NCBI GenBank assembly: GCA_932521035.1
Contig: OW051494.1
Coordinates: forward strand, 10,402,001-10,466,000
Origin: Oscheius dolichura
Lineage: Eukaryota; Nematoda; Chromadorea; Rhabditida; Rhabditidae
DNA: 64,000 nt
Reading direction: 5' to 3'
Shown: piece by piece, positions 10,746 through 21,657 of the stretch
Position numbering within the stretch: position 1 is the stretch's first letter
Layout: each line of letters starts with the position of its first letter
Notes under the pieces: generated by a model
Databases searched by the model: none
The model's input: only the letters and a program-made list of their open reading frames with translations
Told to the model about the DNA's origin: nothing
Made by a program: the position numbers and the translations under genes

Positions 10746-13451
10746 ATGGTGAAGGATGTGGGTATATCAGCCATTTATATGTATTTCCCTAAAAATGTGG
10801 TAAAGCAAAAGGAATTAGAGAAGGTGAGTCGATGTTTAGAAAGAGCAAAAAAAGCAAAAAAATCACAGCCACGTAAGGGGATCGAACCCTTGACCGTTGG
10901 ATTAAAAGTCCAACGCTCTACCGCTGAGCTAACGAGGCTTGTTGTTGGCGCGCGCCCGACTGGTCGTCATTCAAACTGGTAGTTTCAGTATGATGGTGTT
11001 ACTGAGGGGAAATATACAAAAGGACTTGGTCTACAGGAAATGGGCTTCTGCGGAGATAACGAGGACGTCGTTTCGCTGGGTCTCACAGCGGTTTCCGGTC
11101 TTTTGAGGGAGTATAACGTGGGTTTTTCCTCTTTTCTTCTAGAATTTCCTGTTCAGATCGATCCCAACAGTATTGGCTTCCTCGAAGTGGGAACAGAGAC
11201 TCTAATAGACAAGAGTAAAAGTGCTAAATCTGAACTTTTTGCCCTTTTTGGTGAGAATGGCAATATTGAAGGAGCAGATGTCAAGCACGCCTGTTATGGA
11301 GGCACCCAGGCCCTTCTCCATGCTGTGGATTGGATGTACTCGAATTATGAATACGATGGAAGGAATGCCATAGTCCTAATGAGTGATATCGCCGTCTATG
11401 AGAAGGGAAACGCCCGCTGTACTGGAGGTATGGTTCCAAATCCCGTTTTATCCCATTTCAAACGACCGGGTACTTTTCTAGAAGCCATTGCACCCGTGAA
11501 ATCTCGGCAAATAGAAAAAAAAGAGTGAAAAATTACCGTATTCCTAGGAGCAGACGTCTCTTTTCCTCAATAGACCGTTTTTTGGCGGCCGCCGTACCCG
11601 TAAAATTTCGGCAGATCGAAGAACTGTAAAGTTCTGACGGCGAAATAACAGACCGCGCAACTGCCGAGATTTTACGGGTGCAGGCGCAGAGGGAATTCTC
11701 TTCCCGGCGATTCAAAACGATCTTTTACCCTATTTTCCTCATTTTTATTGGAATTTTCGTGTCCCGAAACGAAATAACAAAGAATTCTTTTCAGGAGCCG
11801 GAGCAGTAGCCCTTCTGATCACCCCAGACGCTCCAATTGTTATCGACAAGGGATTGAGGAGCTTCCATGGCGAGAATAAGTACGACTTCTACAAGCCGAC
11901 GAGTAAGTCCCTATTCCGCCTATATTTTTTATTTATTTTCCTGTTAGGAAAGGAGAATGTAGAATATCCTGTAGTGGATGGAACAGACAGCGTCCACTGT
12001 TATCAGAGGTGCCTGCAGCGATGTTACGATAATTACAAGACCAGGACCCTGCAAATTATTAAAAATGGTAGGCATTTATGTTTATTTTCTCCCTTTTTGA
12101 GGTAAATAACGTTAGACTAGAAAAATAACGAAAAATATAGAGAAAATCGGAGAAAAATAGGCTAAACGCGCCTTTACCCCGAGCCACAACGAGGCACCAC
12201 AGTTAGACAACGCTGTGGTCCCGTAATTCCAATTTTCCCCTTGTTTGAAGCGGAATTGGCTAAAAAATTACAATGGAAAGGTCTAGAATAATTTAAATCA
12301 GCTACTTTTACTATAGAAAAGTGTTTTACTTCCAAAAAAATGGTAAAAACCGAAATTTTTTTTTCAAATTTCCCGGTGTTTCAAACCAGCCACTTTTCCA
12401 GATTCTTCCCTCTGTGACTTCGACGCGGTCCTCTTCCATTGTCCCTACACGAAATTGGTCCAAAAGGCTATCGGGAAGCTGGCGTTTATGGACTACGAGG
12501 CCGGTACCTATAACCATCGGGACTATGAACACATTCCGTGAGTTTTTTCCCAATAAAAATATAATTTTTTGTATTATTTCAGCGCTTTAAAGTCTTCCCG
12601 AGGTATGGAGAAGGAAATAGAGAAATTGGAAGTCGAGGCGTCGAAAGAGTTGTGGAAAGAAAAGACCGAGCCCTTCTTGGAGCTGAATAAGCGAATTGGC
12701 AACATGTACACGCCGTCCCTCCTCGCCCAACTCGTCTCTTTTCTCGCCAAGGGGTATTTCCCCCCATTCCCCATTAAAATAACCCGAAATTCTAGAAATT
12801 CCCAAGCCAGAAAGATCCTAATGTTCGCCTATGGCTCCGGAGCCATGTCTGCTATGCTATCTGTCACCATCACGGGAGACGAGAGCCCCGAGCTGAAAAA
12901 AATGGAAACAGTCTGTATGACGGTGGTCAGAAGGCTCGAGGAGAGGACAGTTCACAGCCCGGAAGAGTATACAAAGATTTTGGAGACCAGGGAAAGGCTC
13001 TGCCAGTCAGATGGTGAGTATTTGATCGGGAGCTGTCTAACTGTGGCTCTTCTACTTTATTTATCAATCTAAATGAGCAAATTGAGTAGTTACCGTACCC
13101 TTTCCCATAAAACCCCCGCCATTATGTACGAAAGCACGTTTTCCGGCGCGCTTGCACCCGTAAAATCTCGGCAGCTAGACGTTCTCTTTATTTCTTGCTG
13201 CACCTTTACAGTTCCGCGCACTGCCGAGATTGTATGGGTGCGGGCGCGCGGAAACTTTGCTCTATGGGTAGAAAAATGAGGCTTTCTATAGTCAATTTTT
13301 TTTTAGATTTTATTAATTCCATCAATTTTCAGTGCCCTATACTCCTACGGACCTTGCCGTCTTTCCCCACACCTACGTTTTGACGACAATAGACGAGAAA
13401 TACCGACGAAAGTACCGACTGGTCACTTCGCCTGAAGAACAGTCTCCCTAG
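10746..13451 (+). CDS. hmgs-1: Hydroxymethylglutaryl-CoA synthase
   Basis: Condenses acetyl-CoA with acetoacetyl-CoA to HMG-CoA, the second committed step toward mevalonate, probably in the cytosol because the N-terminus (MVKDVGISAIYMYFP) has no mitochondrial presequence. Exons: 10746-10823, 10989-11117, 11157-11427, 11795-11902, 11948-12067, 12402-12537, 12583-12753, 12796-13013, 13333-13451, giving 449 aa in one frame. The catalytic residues are present: Glu in FLEVGTETLIDKSKS, nucleophilic Cys in HACYGGTQA, His in LFHCPYTKLVQKA. The loop RNAIVLMSDIAVYEKGNARCTGG, the motif KYDFYKPT, the nucleotide-loop region ILMFAYGSGAMSAML and the C-terminal VDEKxRR-like IDEKYRRKYR are also present. Nematodes need dietary sterol but keep this pathway for isoprenoids. 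Intron 1 holds a tRNA on the other strand; introns 3 and 8 hold family-A foldbacks. Confidence 0.96.
10867..10938 (-). tRNA. trnK-UUU: tRNA-Lys (anticodon TTT)
   Basis: Read on the minus strand this folds as a 72-nt tRNA. The acceptor arm GCCTCGT pairs with ACGTGGC with one U-U mismatch. The D-arm has TAGCTCAGCGGTAGAGC, the anticodon stem TTGGA/TCCAA encloses loop CTTTTAA, and the T-arm has GGGTTCGATCCCC. A and B box promoters are intact. It sits inside intron 1 of HMG-CoA synthase, antisense to it. Confidence 0.93.
11490..11682. repeat. Family A foldback A2 plus an extra solo arm
   Basis: A full foldback occupies 11594-11682 (ACCCGTAAAATTTCGGCAG ... CTGCCGAGATTTTACGGGTGC, loop about 45 bp). 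A further left arm (GCACCCGTGAAATCTCGGCA) lies at 11490-11510 with no partner. Both are inside intron 3 of HMG-CoA synthase, which is far longer than its neighbours because of them. Confidence 0.85.
13154..13242. repeat. Family A foldback A3
   Basis: GCACCCGTAAAATCTCGGCAG and CTGCCGAGATTGTATGGGTGC form arms around a loop of about 47 bp, with outer GGCGCGC/GCGCGC flanks extending the pairing. It is in intron 8 of HMG-CoA synthase. Confidence 0.88.
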
Positions 13452-13916
13452 GATATTTTCTCCCATTTTTTTCATATTGTTACCCCCATTTTCCTCCTCT
13501 CGGTGTGCTTTTTATTACGGGATACTTGTTGTTCCTTTGTCTTTTTTTTCGGATATCTGCCATATTTCTCCTCCCGCTATTCTTTTCCCCCTATCCCGGT
13601 TCAATTGCTCAGTTGAAGTGCCCTATTGTTGATTGTTTGATTGCATTTATTCAAAAGATAATAAAGAGCTTTTACTCTCCGGGTATTTCAGGATAATTGT
13701 GCCGTAAATTTTAGTGAAACCAGATTTGCTGAGAATTCGACTATAATCGGCCAACAAAACAGCAATATGCAGGCGTCCGTCTTCTCTACCATTTGGTAGA
13801 AGCCAAATCTCTGCTATGTAATAGAAAATTCTCTCTGCCCGTTGAAGTGAACAACACTCATACCTTCAGCAGATCTGCCCTCTAGTCTAGGCGCGCGAAA
13901 TTGGCAAAAAATGTGG
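13452..13916. other. 3' UTR of HMG-CoA synthase and spacer
   Basis: Pyrimidine-rich 3' flank. AATAAA at 13660-13665 is the best poly(A) signal, about 210 nt after the stop. No gene is seen before the tRNA. Confidence 0.5.
13660..13665 (+). terminator. Poly(A) signal of HMG-CoA synthase
   Basis: Canonical AATAAA downstream of the stop at 13451; no better hexamer lies between. Confidence 0.45.
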
Positions 13917-13989
13917 GCTTCCGTAGCGCAGCCGGCAGCGCGTCAGTCTCATAATCTGAAGGTCGTGAGTTCGAGCCTCACCGGGAGCA
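13917..13989 (+). tRNA. trnM-CAU: tRNA-Met, elongator (anticodon CAT)
   Basis: The acceptor arm GCTTCCG pairs with CGGGAGC through one G-U pair. The D-arm TAGCGCAGCCGGCAGCGC, the anticodon loop CTCATAA and the T-arm GTGAGTTCGAGCCTCAC are all normal. The arm sequences are of the elongator type. It stands between two protein genes rather than in an intron. Confidence 0.93.
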
Positions 13990-14397
13990 ACGTTTTTTCG
14001 CCCAAAACACAAAGGAACCCCTCCTAAATGACCTCAAATTGAGATGGCTGCCTGTTTTCACGAAAAACAAGAAAAATGGGGCCTTGAAGCCAATTTCCTC
14101 GATAAATACCCGACAATACGCAATGTTGCGTTCCAGACTGCCCCGAGCTCGTGTTCCTGCCAGCTCCCTTCTTATCACCCCCTTCTTTTCCTATATTCTC
14201 ATCCTTTTTATTCTTTCTCCCATTAAAACTCAATCCATTTTCAGGTTTCATAATTAAACCTCGGTATTTACTAATTGCGGACTGTTAAAATGAGAAAAAT
14301 GATTGCTAAAATAAGAATTTGGACAAAAAATCGTGGTTGTAACAAGCGTAATTGAAGCGGAATACACAGTAAAATTTCCAAAACATGAACATCAATT
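13990..14397. other. Spacer between tRNA-Met and the small ORF
   Basis: No supported gene. Overlapping open frames on both strands (for example 14039-14257 +, 13978-14178 -) lack motifs and splice logic. Confidence 0.4.
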
Positions 14398-14571
14398 ATG
14401 AGCCAGGACAAAGATGTAAGTGATACAGAACTCTTCCCATCCGAATTAAATTTCAGTACGAAGAGTAATACAACAATGGTCGACGAAGATAAGCTCCATC
14501 TATCCAACACTGTAGCAGAAAAAATAACTTTCCCTAAGGAGGCCCCCATAAAGGTCCTGCAACGATCATGA
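14398..14571 (+). CDS. Possible small gene of 57 aa, acidic
   Basis: An uninterrupted frame runs from ATG 14398 to TGA 14571. It begins MSQDKDVSDTELFPSELN and ends KEAPIKVLQRS. It is hydrophilic and rich in Ser, Thr, Asp, Glu and Lys, with no membrane segment. The segment DKLHLSNTVAEKITFPKE faintly recalls the actin-binding beta-thymosin/WH2 pattern (KLxxT.T..EK...P.KE), but the match is weak and needs a one-residue gap. An embedded GTAAGT...TTTCAG pair could be an intron, but splicing it out would break the frame. It converges on the aminopeptidase gene 3' end. Chance cannot be excluded. Confidence 0.35.
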   Translation: MSQDKDVSDTELFPSELNFSTKSNTTMVDEDKLHLSNTVAEKITFPKEAPIKVLQRS

Positions 14572-14746
14572 TCAATTTTTGTTTTTTCGACCAGATTTTG
14601 ATCATAAATGTGTATTTTCCTACACCCTGGCAAAAAATCAGCCAAATCGGTCACCCCTAGTTCGGATACTTCCCTTGTCAGATCAGAGACAGCGAGACGA
14701 AATTTTTTGGGTTTAATAGGTTATTTTACACGGTTACTGTATAAAC

Positions 14747-14752
14747 TTTATT
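14747..14752 (-). terminator. Poly(A) signal of aspartyl aminopeptidase
   Basis: TTTATT on the plus strand is AATAAA in the gene's direction, about 95 nt after its stop codon. Confidence 0.5.
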
Positions 14753-14845
14753 AACTTTTTATACCAAAAAAGTCATCATTACATAAACAACGACAAACCT
14801 AAATCTCTACGGGAATACAATAGGCACAATTTTATTATTAGAAAT

Positions 14846-17288
14846 TCATAGGAGAGAGGCCAAGACGCCGGGAAGAGTGCGATGGAAGGTCTTGTAGAGG
14901 GTCACGGCCTGGAGGATGCTGCTGGTGTCGCCGAACTCGCGGATCGAGTGCATCGCCAGCTGGGGACAGCCGACGTCGACGGTGATCAGGCCGAGCTTCG
15001 AGGCCAAGATCGGCCCTACGGTCGATCCACACGGCGAATCATTACGGACGACCACCTTCTGCAGCGGGACCGCCGCCTGCTGGGCGACCTCCTTCAACAC
15101 GGCGTGGGTCGTCGACGTCGTCGCGTACTTCTGATTGTGGTTGATCTTGACGACAACGCCGCCGTGGAAGGTGGGACGGTGGTTCTCTTCGTGTTTGGCC
15201 GAATAGTTCGGGTGCCAGGCGTGGGCTTGGTCGGCAGAGATCAGCATACTGCGGGCTATGGCCATCTCAAAGGCGCCCTGCTCACCGCCGCACGAGAGAC
15301 GACGAAGCATGTGCTCAGTCCAGCCGCTGTCGGCTCCTTGGGCAGAGGACGATCCAACCTGAAAGAGAAAACATTACAAACGACTCAAAAATCCCCCAAA
15401 TTCCATGAATTCTCCCTTTTTTACTGGCTCGCTGTCTAACTGTGGCTCTTTTTCGATTTCGGCTGTAAAACTGATAAAATCAAGCCGTTTCCAATGGTTT
15501 TTTTAGTTCAAAATGATGATAAAAACGAGCTCTACATGGAAATCGAGCTATTCCATCAATTTAAAGCCAAATGTTCCATTTTTAGGCGCTTCAAAACTCC
15601 AAACAGGCCAATCCTTCTTGTAAGTCAAAAATAAAGACTCTCGCCCCACCTCTTCATTATCATAACAGGCGGCAATACGAATATGTCCATCCTGTGCCAG
15701 TTGGCCGTCTTCCAACGACTCGATCAGTCCCCGAATGGCGGTATATGTCCCGACGAGATTGTCCAAGCGTGCTCCACTGATAAATTCCTCCTGGAGTCCG
15801 ACTACAGCCTAAATCTTCCAATTGAACTGGTTTCCCATAAAATATCTCTACCGCTGGCTGAGTATCATAGAGATACAGATCCAAATCCACCAGTTGTTCC
15901 GGGCTGACTCCGGCCACCTTGGCAATCAACTTCAAAAAGTGAAGATGATGCTCGGCACTGATGTCCGTCGGCTGGCGACTGCCGCTGGGGTCGGGAGTCG
16001 GCTTGCCGTCCGGTCCCAGCTCGTGGTCGGCCTTGTTCACATCGCCGCAGAGGGCAGCTGCGGCCTGGCTCTCCAACAACGGTCGCAGATGCTCCTCCGT
16101 ATTGCACTTAAAGGTATCGCGGTCCGTCTCCAGGTGGATGGCCAAATTCGGGATAAACAGCACCGGCTCTTGGACATTGACCAGCTGACGGGCCAGCTTG
16201 CCCTCCGAATTCTTGTAGACCACCTCGCCGGCTACCGACAGGTCACGGTCGAACCACGTACGCCAAACACCACCACCATACGTCGAGACTCCTACCTGGA
16301 AAATGTTTATTAATTTAAAACTACCGTAATCCCTGCAAAGCGCGCGCAGTAACCATGCTCTACTTCAAATCGCTTTACATTCCTCAATTTTGTATTTTTC
16401 ACTATTTTTTTCTTTCAGAATAGTTTTCAGCGCATTTCCAATCACGATAAAGCCAGAAAATTAGCGAAAAATATGAAAATAGCGATAAAAAAATGGTAAA
16501 ATTTGTCATTTTTCAACAAATGGTCCTGAAGCGAGTTGAACGGGTTATATTTCCCTTTTTCGTTTTTATTCAATTTCTTCTTCTCGCAAAGGAGCGGAAC
16601 TCTTTCTGACACGGGATAAAGCCAAAAAATTCTAAAGAAATAGGTAAAAACATGGAGAAAATGTCATTTTTGCCCATAGAGCGTATTTACAGCGCGCTCA
16701 AGGGTAAATTCGCTCTTTTTTGGCGTTTTCTGACTTTTAAAGGATTGGCTATACAACTACGGCATTTTAGAGACGATACCTGATTGAAAAGGGCCCTATC
16801 CAGCTTGGAAATGGGCTTGATACGGAGACAGGGGCTGTCGGTATGGCCAACGACAATGGAGAAGCCATTTCCCGGGGTGAAGCGGCCGCCAACGGCAAAG
16901 GCAAAGATGGCTGATCTATTCCTATAATCATTTCTAGTTTAAAAACAATAAAAAAGAGAGCCTACTTTGTAATATAATATTTCTTATTGGCCTCAATGGT
17001 CCATGCGCCGTGCTCCGGGAGCTCGACAAAGCCGGCACCGGTCAGCATTCGCTTGCATTCCTGGACGGCGTGGAACGGCGTGACGGAACGGTTCAAAAAT
17101 TGGATAAAGTCCTTGGCCACTTTGACGACTTCTTCGCGAAGAGCACCTGAAATTTTTAAATCTAATTTCCCGCTATTTTAACGGTAAAATAAGCGATTTA
17201 TTCAAAAATGGCGCCTTTCCAGGAAAAATAACGAATTTCTCCAATTTTCGCGTTAAAAACCAAAAAATTAATATAAAAACCTACTCAT
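14846..17288 (-). CDS. dnpp-1: Aspartyl aminopeptidase (M18 family)
   Basis: Cytosolic metallo-aminopeptidase that removes N-terminal Asp or Glu from peptides. Exons in gene order: 17288-17285, 17146-16966, 16921-16780, 16295-15852, 15808-15650, 15358-14846. All phases join to 480 aa, the usual family length. The metal and catalytic motifs are present: GHTDSPCLRIKP (first His ligand and Asp), GARLDNLVGTY (bridging Asp), YDNEEVGSSSAQGA (catalytic Glu-Glu pair; junction of the last two exons) and QLAMHSIREFGD (last His). Other signatures are FAVGGRFTPGNGFS and VSTYGGGVWRTWFDRDL. The start is the least certain part: the ATG exon has only 4 coding bases. Upstream of it the frame stays open for 39 Pro-rich codons back to an acceptor at 17406, so a longer N-terminus is possible. 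Confidence 0.95.
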
Positions 17289-17405
17289 TTGTAATGGAAG
17301 ACGAGGTTCACGAGGCAAATATCCGCGGTCGGTATAGGGAGGAGGAAATAAGTTGATGGAACACGAGGGATTGTACGCTGGCGGGGGACGGCTGGCGTTT
17401 GGAGG
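17289..17405 (-). other. Open, proline-rich upstream extension of the aminopeptidase exon
   Basis: In frame with the assigned ATG and without a stop, this stretch would encode 39 residues (PPNASRPPPAYNPS... to ...REPRLPLQ). It begins right after TATTTTCAG (acceptor at 17406-17407, minus strand). It is either a 5' UTR that happens to be open or the coding part of a longer isoform with a still earlier start. A Met-led frame at 17608-17510 could be that first exon, but none of the donors I tried gives the right phase. Confidence 0.35.
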
Positions 17406-17708
17406 CTGAAAATAGATATAGATAAAAATAGATTATTATAATCACTTATAAAAAATATATTGTTGTTATTTTTAAAGAAAAGAAAAGAAAAGAGAAAAAA
17501 TAATAGTGAACATTTTGATTTGGAGGCGGAAAACAATTTCAAAGCCCGGCTACTGGATGAGGTACGCAATATGGCGTCAAATACCCGTTTCGCCATGAAA
17601 TTTCCCAAAAAAAGGTCAAAAAGTGCATAAAATCCTATAAAATGTGGGAAAAATGACGGATTTTCGTGCTGGGACCCATTTCTCTTACCCTGCCGTGGTC
17701 AATAGGTC

Positions 17709-17862
17709 TTTGATCCTCGATAGCCTGATCCCCTGCACCCGTTAGGTCGCGGCAAGACAAAGTTATAAAGGCGGCCGAGTTTTGTAGTAGTTTGGAATAA
17801 AGATGATCCTCCTCCCAAGACTTTACGGGTGCAGGGGAGAGGACTATCGAGGACCGAGCCTT
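17709..17862 (+). repeat. Family B palindromic element, copy B1
   Basis: The core runs from GCACCCG at 17735 to ACGGGTGC at 17833. Its middle reads AAGACAAAGTTATAAAGGCG ... TTTGGAATAAAGATGATCC. Outside the core the pairing continues (TCCTCGATAG...CTATCGAGGA), making a palindromic element of about 150 bp. Confidence 0.85.
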
Positions 17863-19611
17863 CTGGAGCGGTGGTTAAGTGGGAAGCGCCTACCCAATTG
17901 GAAGACGAAACTAGAGGATAAAAAAGAGGAAGCAGTGAGGAACCAAGGGATCAGGGAGCCAAAGGTAATGAAGAGTAAAGAGATAAGGCAACGAAAAGAT
18001 AGGCGGTGGGAGGCGAGCAGATTGACTGGAAGAGCGTGGTAATGGGAAACGCGACTAGTCAGCCACTTGTCAGAGACGGCTGACAGTTAACGCGTCTGAG
18101 AACTAAAGGAAAGCGAAATATGGGTCTAGACGCGTTGCTTTTCGGATGAAAACCGGGAAAAATCAGTTCGAATCAATGAAATTTTGAGATGCCGAGTTCT
18201 AGACTTCAAAACTTTTCTTCTAGCCAGAAAATGGCCGATTTCAGTCCAAAAATAGAGGTGTTTGGGTTCCAAACCGTAAAAATTGGGCGGTAACCTAGTT
18301 TTTACCGCTTTTTGATCCATTTGACACGGATTTTGGCCATTTCTGGCTTCAAATTGCCTCCAAAAGAGCTTTGCAGAAGCCGCAACCCCCCAAAATTGAT
18401 AAGCCCTCTGTCAAATTTCAAAGGTCACTTTCTCCCTGAACCAGGACAGCGCTGCGGAAGCTAATAACAGGGGCCAATATAACGGCGTGAGCCGAGTCAT
18501 TCTAACAAGAGGGTAGAGGGCTAACTAAACTCCAAAAGGAGAAGAGGAAATAACTGACCAGCAGCTATACAGAAGCTAGAAGGTGAGGAATGACAAGAAG
18601 TGGTCGGAAAATGGGAATAGAAGGGGATAGGACGGGATAATTGACACGAATAGACCATTTTGCCGGGGTCGCTTTCATTTTCGGTCGAAATTCATGAAAA
18701 CTTCAATTTTGGGGATAGAATTGATGGATATTTCTCTAGAAGAGTCCTAAAGAAGTCTGTGGTCCTGGCACGAAAGGCGTATTGACCAAAAATAGGAGTA
18801 TAGACGCGTTATAGAGAGGCGAAACGGGCTGGAGGCGGTTTACTATAGGAAAAGAGAGACCAGTTCGATACGAAGACTCGGGAATCTCTCTTTCTACTAG
18901 AGAATAAAGTCTATTTTCAGGTGAAAGGCATTATAGGGGCTATGGGTCCTGGCGCGAAAGGTGCGCTGTTCGAAAAGGGGAAAATTGGTAAGAAACGGGC
19001 AAGGGAACTCTGTTCCAGTAATAAAACGGGGTAGAAAGGAAAAATTGACTCAGGAATCCAAAGAAGAGCTGGCTCACCCCGTACGTCTCCATTTCTGACT
19101 CAAAATTGTGTGAAATTTAGTCAGGAGAGCACTGTAGGGCTCTGGGTCCCGGCGCGAAGGTGCGCCATCGAAAGAAGTGCGAAATTCGCGAACAGTGAGT
19201 AAAACAAGCTCATTTGAGCTGTAAAAATAGCGCCAAAAGGAAACAATTTGGTCCACAAGATAGAGAAAAGTCTGGCTCACCCCGCAGATATGGTCCCATT
19301 TGTCTTGATCACTTCCGCCGCCGCCGCACGTGCGCTGCTCCTGGAGATATCGCTCCCTATAGGGACAGCGCTTGTGGTGGGAACAGCCGCAGCCCATTCC
19401 GACAGTTGGCCGGGTAGGGTCCGCGGTTGATCTTCAGTAATCTCCTTCCAAAGGCTCTTATCATTTTTATGGTACAGGTCGGTTCTGACAAGTGTCTGAC
19501 AGCCTAGTCTCGACCAAATTAGCCGCCATTGTCTGGAGAAGGGGAGGGATGAGACCAATTTGAGGGAGCCGTCAGTCTTGGACCTTTATTCCCTCCAGGA
19601 GGTCGATTCCT
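17863..19611. repeat. Intergenic region with three degenerate repeat units
   Basis: No gene is supported. A block reading GGGTCCTGGCGCGAAAGGTGCG, preceded by an A-rich 60-70 bp, recurs in degraded form near 18762, 18944 and 19139, a period of about 180-195 bp. A second phrase, GCTGGCTCACCCCG, occurs near 19067 and 19271. On the minus strand 19560-19280 a long frame (Ala/Ser-rich, ending before a GTGAGC donor) could be a first exon, but no continuing exon was found. Confidence 0.5.
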
Positions 19612-20436
19612 ATGGAATTTCCTACCGTAAACTGTTCCTTTCTACCCAGGCTATTGTATTCTAGGATTTTATCGAAGCAGTAGAGTTATGGAAGCGGATG
19701 AGGGCCCGTTTCGACCAGCGCCAGGTCCTGAAGCATGAATTCGAGCTGTTGATCCGCTTCGAGGAGGAAACTTACCCCATCTGGGGACTGTACCAGCAAT
19801 CCGTCGTGGGAAATATCAATGTACCTAGTAAAATAACCCACAGTCCTTTAAAAATAACCCATTTATAGAATTGGACTATATGGATCCGAGGGAAGAATCC
19901 TGGATGTGGAGCTGGATCCACGGGAACAGGAAGTGGCATGCTTGGAACAAATTTAAAGGTAGGAGAGTTACGGAAGATTTTCCAGGATCATTCGTCTCGG
20001 GACCTTTAGATCATTTTGTGGTAAAATTTGTTAACCAAAATTGGGAGGAACGATGGTTTTGGCAAATGGAGCATGCTTACCGCGCGCGCCTTGAGAAAAT
20101 TTGATCTATTAGACGAATTCTAGATTAAATTTTTCCAAGTGTTTAGGTTTATCCAAGAAAGAAGCCGCTGCTCTCTTTACCCAGGAGGTCCTCTTTCTGG
20201 AAAAACGGCTCCCAGAGCTTGTAGAGCAGTGGAGAGACGAGCAGGACCCGAGAATCCCGGATGAGGCGGCTTATTGCCCAGAAGAGGAGAAGGAGAAGAG
20301 AATGGAACAGATAAAAGAAGCCAAGAAGGCTCGAAGGTAAAAATCGAATAAATTGGAGTGAAAAATGAGAAATTTTAGAGAAAGAGACGCTGTAAAACGA
20401 GTAGAAGAGGAACGGAAAGGATGGTGGGATGACTAG
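19612..20436 (+). CDS. Acyl-CoA-binding (ACB) domain protein
   Basis: Likely binds long-chain acyl-CoA esters through a four-helix ACB domain. Exons: 19612-19626, 19665-19827, 19869-19958, 20147-20336, 20379-20436, giving 171 aa in consistent phase. It begins MEFPTDFIEAVELWKRM. The ACB hallmarks are ETYPIWGLYQQSVVGNIN (compare the family's YKQAT.GD) and NRKWHAWNKFKGLSKKEAA (the family's KWdAWn..KGmSkEdA). The helix 1-2 linker and the loop before KWHAW are longer than in the basic 86-aa protein. The C-terminal 60 residues are a charged Lys/Glu/Arg coiled-coil-like tail ending RKGWWDD. The tiny first exon is inferred from phase and the GTAAAC donor. Confidence 0.78.
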
Positions 20437-20475
20437 CCACAGTTAGACAGCGCGGTGGCTTTATTTCTGACTTAA

Positions 20476-20488
20476 AATAAAATTTATT
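20476..20488. terminator. Back-to-back poly(A) signals of two convergent genes
   Basis: AATAAA on the plus strand at 20476-20481 serves the ACB gene. TTTATT at 20483-20488 is AATAAA on the minus strand for the converging gene. They are one base apart in a spacer of 141 bp. Confidence 0.6.
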
Positions 20489-20577
20489 GCTGTTATTATG
20501 AACCGAAGACGAAATCACACAAATCACAACCAGACACCGGTGGAAAAAATAGGGGAGATCGCTAGGAAAAGGGATGA

Positions 20578-21657
20578 TTATGGCGAGGGAGAGCTGTCCA
20601 TTGACTGGGGGGAGAGACAGTTCAGTAGGGAGGAAATGTTCTGAAATTTTGGGGTATTCTAGGATTTTTAAAACAGTATTAACAGTAGAATAAGCTTACG
20701 GTACCTGCTTCTCTTGTATCCTCCAAGTGGCAATGGTTTCGGAATCCTTTTCGACGACTAGAATATGACGACCCAGGTTGACATTGATAGTGTCCACATC
20801 ACCGGCTTCATCTCGCCTGAAATCTGATTTGTAGGGGTAAAATTTGGTGTCTATTTAATTTTAAAGGTCTAATTTATTTTCCTTATAGTCAAGCCTTTTT
20901 TTACAGTAAGAAAACCTGGTAAAAATGGAGAATCGCGCGCCAAAGCCAGTCCCAACGCGCGCGCTAGCTTTCCACGGCTATTTCTTTAATTTTCCCATGA
21001 ATTTATAGAAATTCGACTTTTAATTTAGAAGCGACTTTTTATTTATAGTCCTAGATATATAAATTACAGTATAACAATCCAAAAATTTAATCAAAAAACG
21101 AAGAAAAAGACCTAGGTTCGAGCTCAATGACTGTACCAGAAGTAAATGCGCCCCACTGCGACTTTATGACCCATTTTCGTTACATTTTTCAATCTATTTG
21201 ACTTAACGTTTATTTAAAAGCCTACCTAATTTCAAAGGGGCCGCTCCGATAAACTTCGGAACTACTACTGGTCGAGGGATCTTCCGGCGGGGCCAGGCGG
21301 TCTTCAACATAAACTGGCGGGCTCACGGACCTGTCCACATCGACTTCCTGTAGCGGACGTCCAATTACTTCATTACCTCTTGCTTTTCTTCTGAAAAATA
21401 GAAAAAAAATAAAGGGGCATTGGGGATAAACTCACGCGGAGACGATGTGAGTAAGCATGGCTTCAATTCGGCGCAACTGCATCTGTTTGTCAGCTATTAC
21501 CTGGTCCAAATGGGAGAATTCTTCAAATAGCCGGGATTCTAGCTGCTCCTGAAGGGAAAGATAACCATATAATTCAAAAAAAGCTCGAAAAACTAGTTTA
21601 AAAAATCGAAAAAAGGCGACTTACCAGCTGTTGGTTGTCCAAATGGTTTAGATTCAT
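20578..21657 (-). CDS. Unidentified 161-aa protein with N-terminal coiled coil
   Basis: Family not recognised. Exons in gene order: 21657-21625, 21548-21436, 21390-21226, 20816-20705, 20640-20578, all in consistent phase. Residues 1-49 (MNLNHLDNQQLEQLESRLFE... to ...RRIEAMLTHIVSA) are heptad-like and probably coiled-coil. Residues about 50-104 are low-complexity and acidic, with Ser-rich and Pro-rich stretches. Residues about 105-141 form a compact segment (INVNLGRHILVVEKDSETIA). A short tail ends QSMDSSPSP. No signal peptide or membrane span. Clean introns and phase make it a real gene despite the lack of a name. Confidence 0.7.

Noticed and set aside
14882-15439. 185-aa plus-strand frame
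   Set aside because: It is the antisense shadow of the last aspartyl aminopeptidase exon.
19074-19558. Minus-strand Ala/Ser-rich and Cys-rich frames as a possible first exon
   Set aside because: Two frames overlap and neither can be continued with a phased exon; left as spacer.
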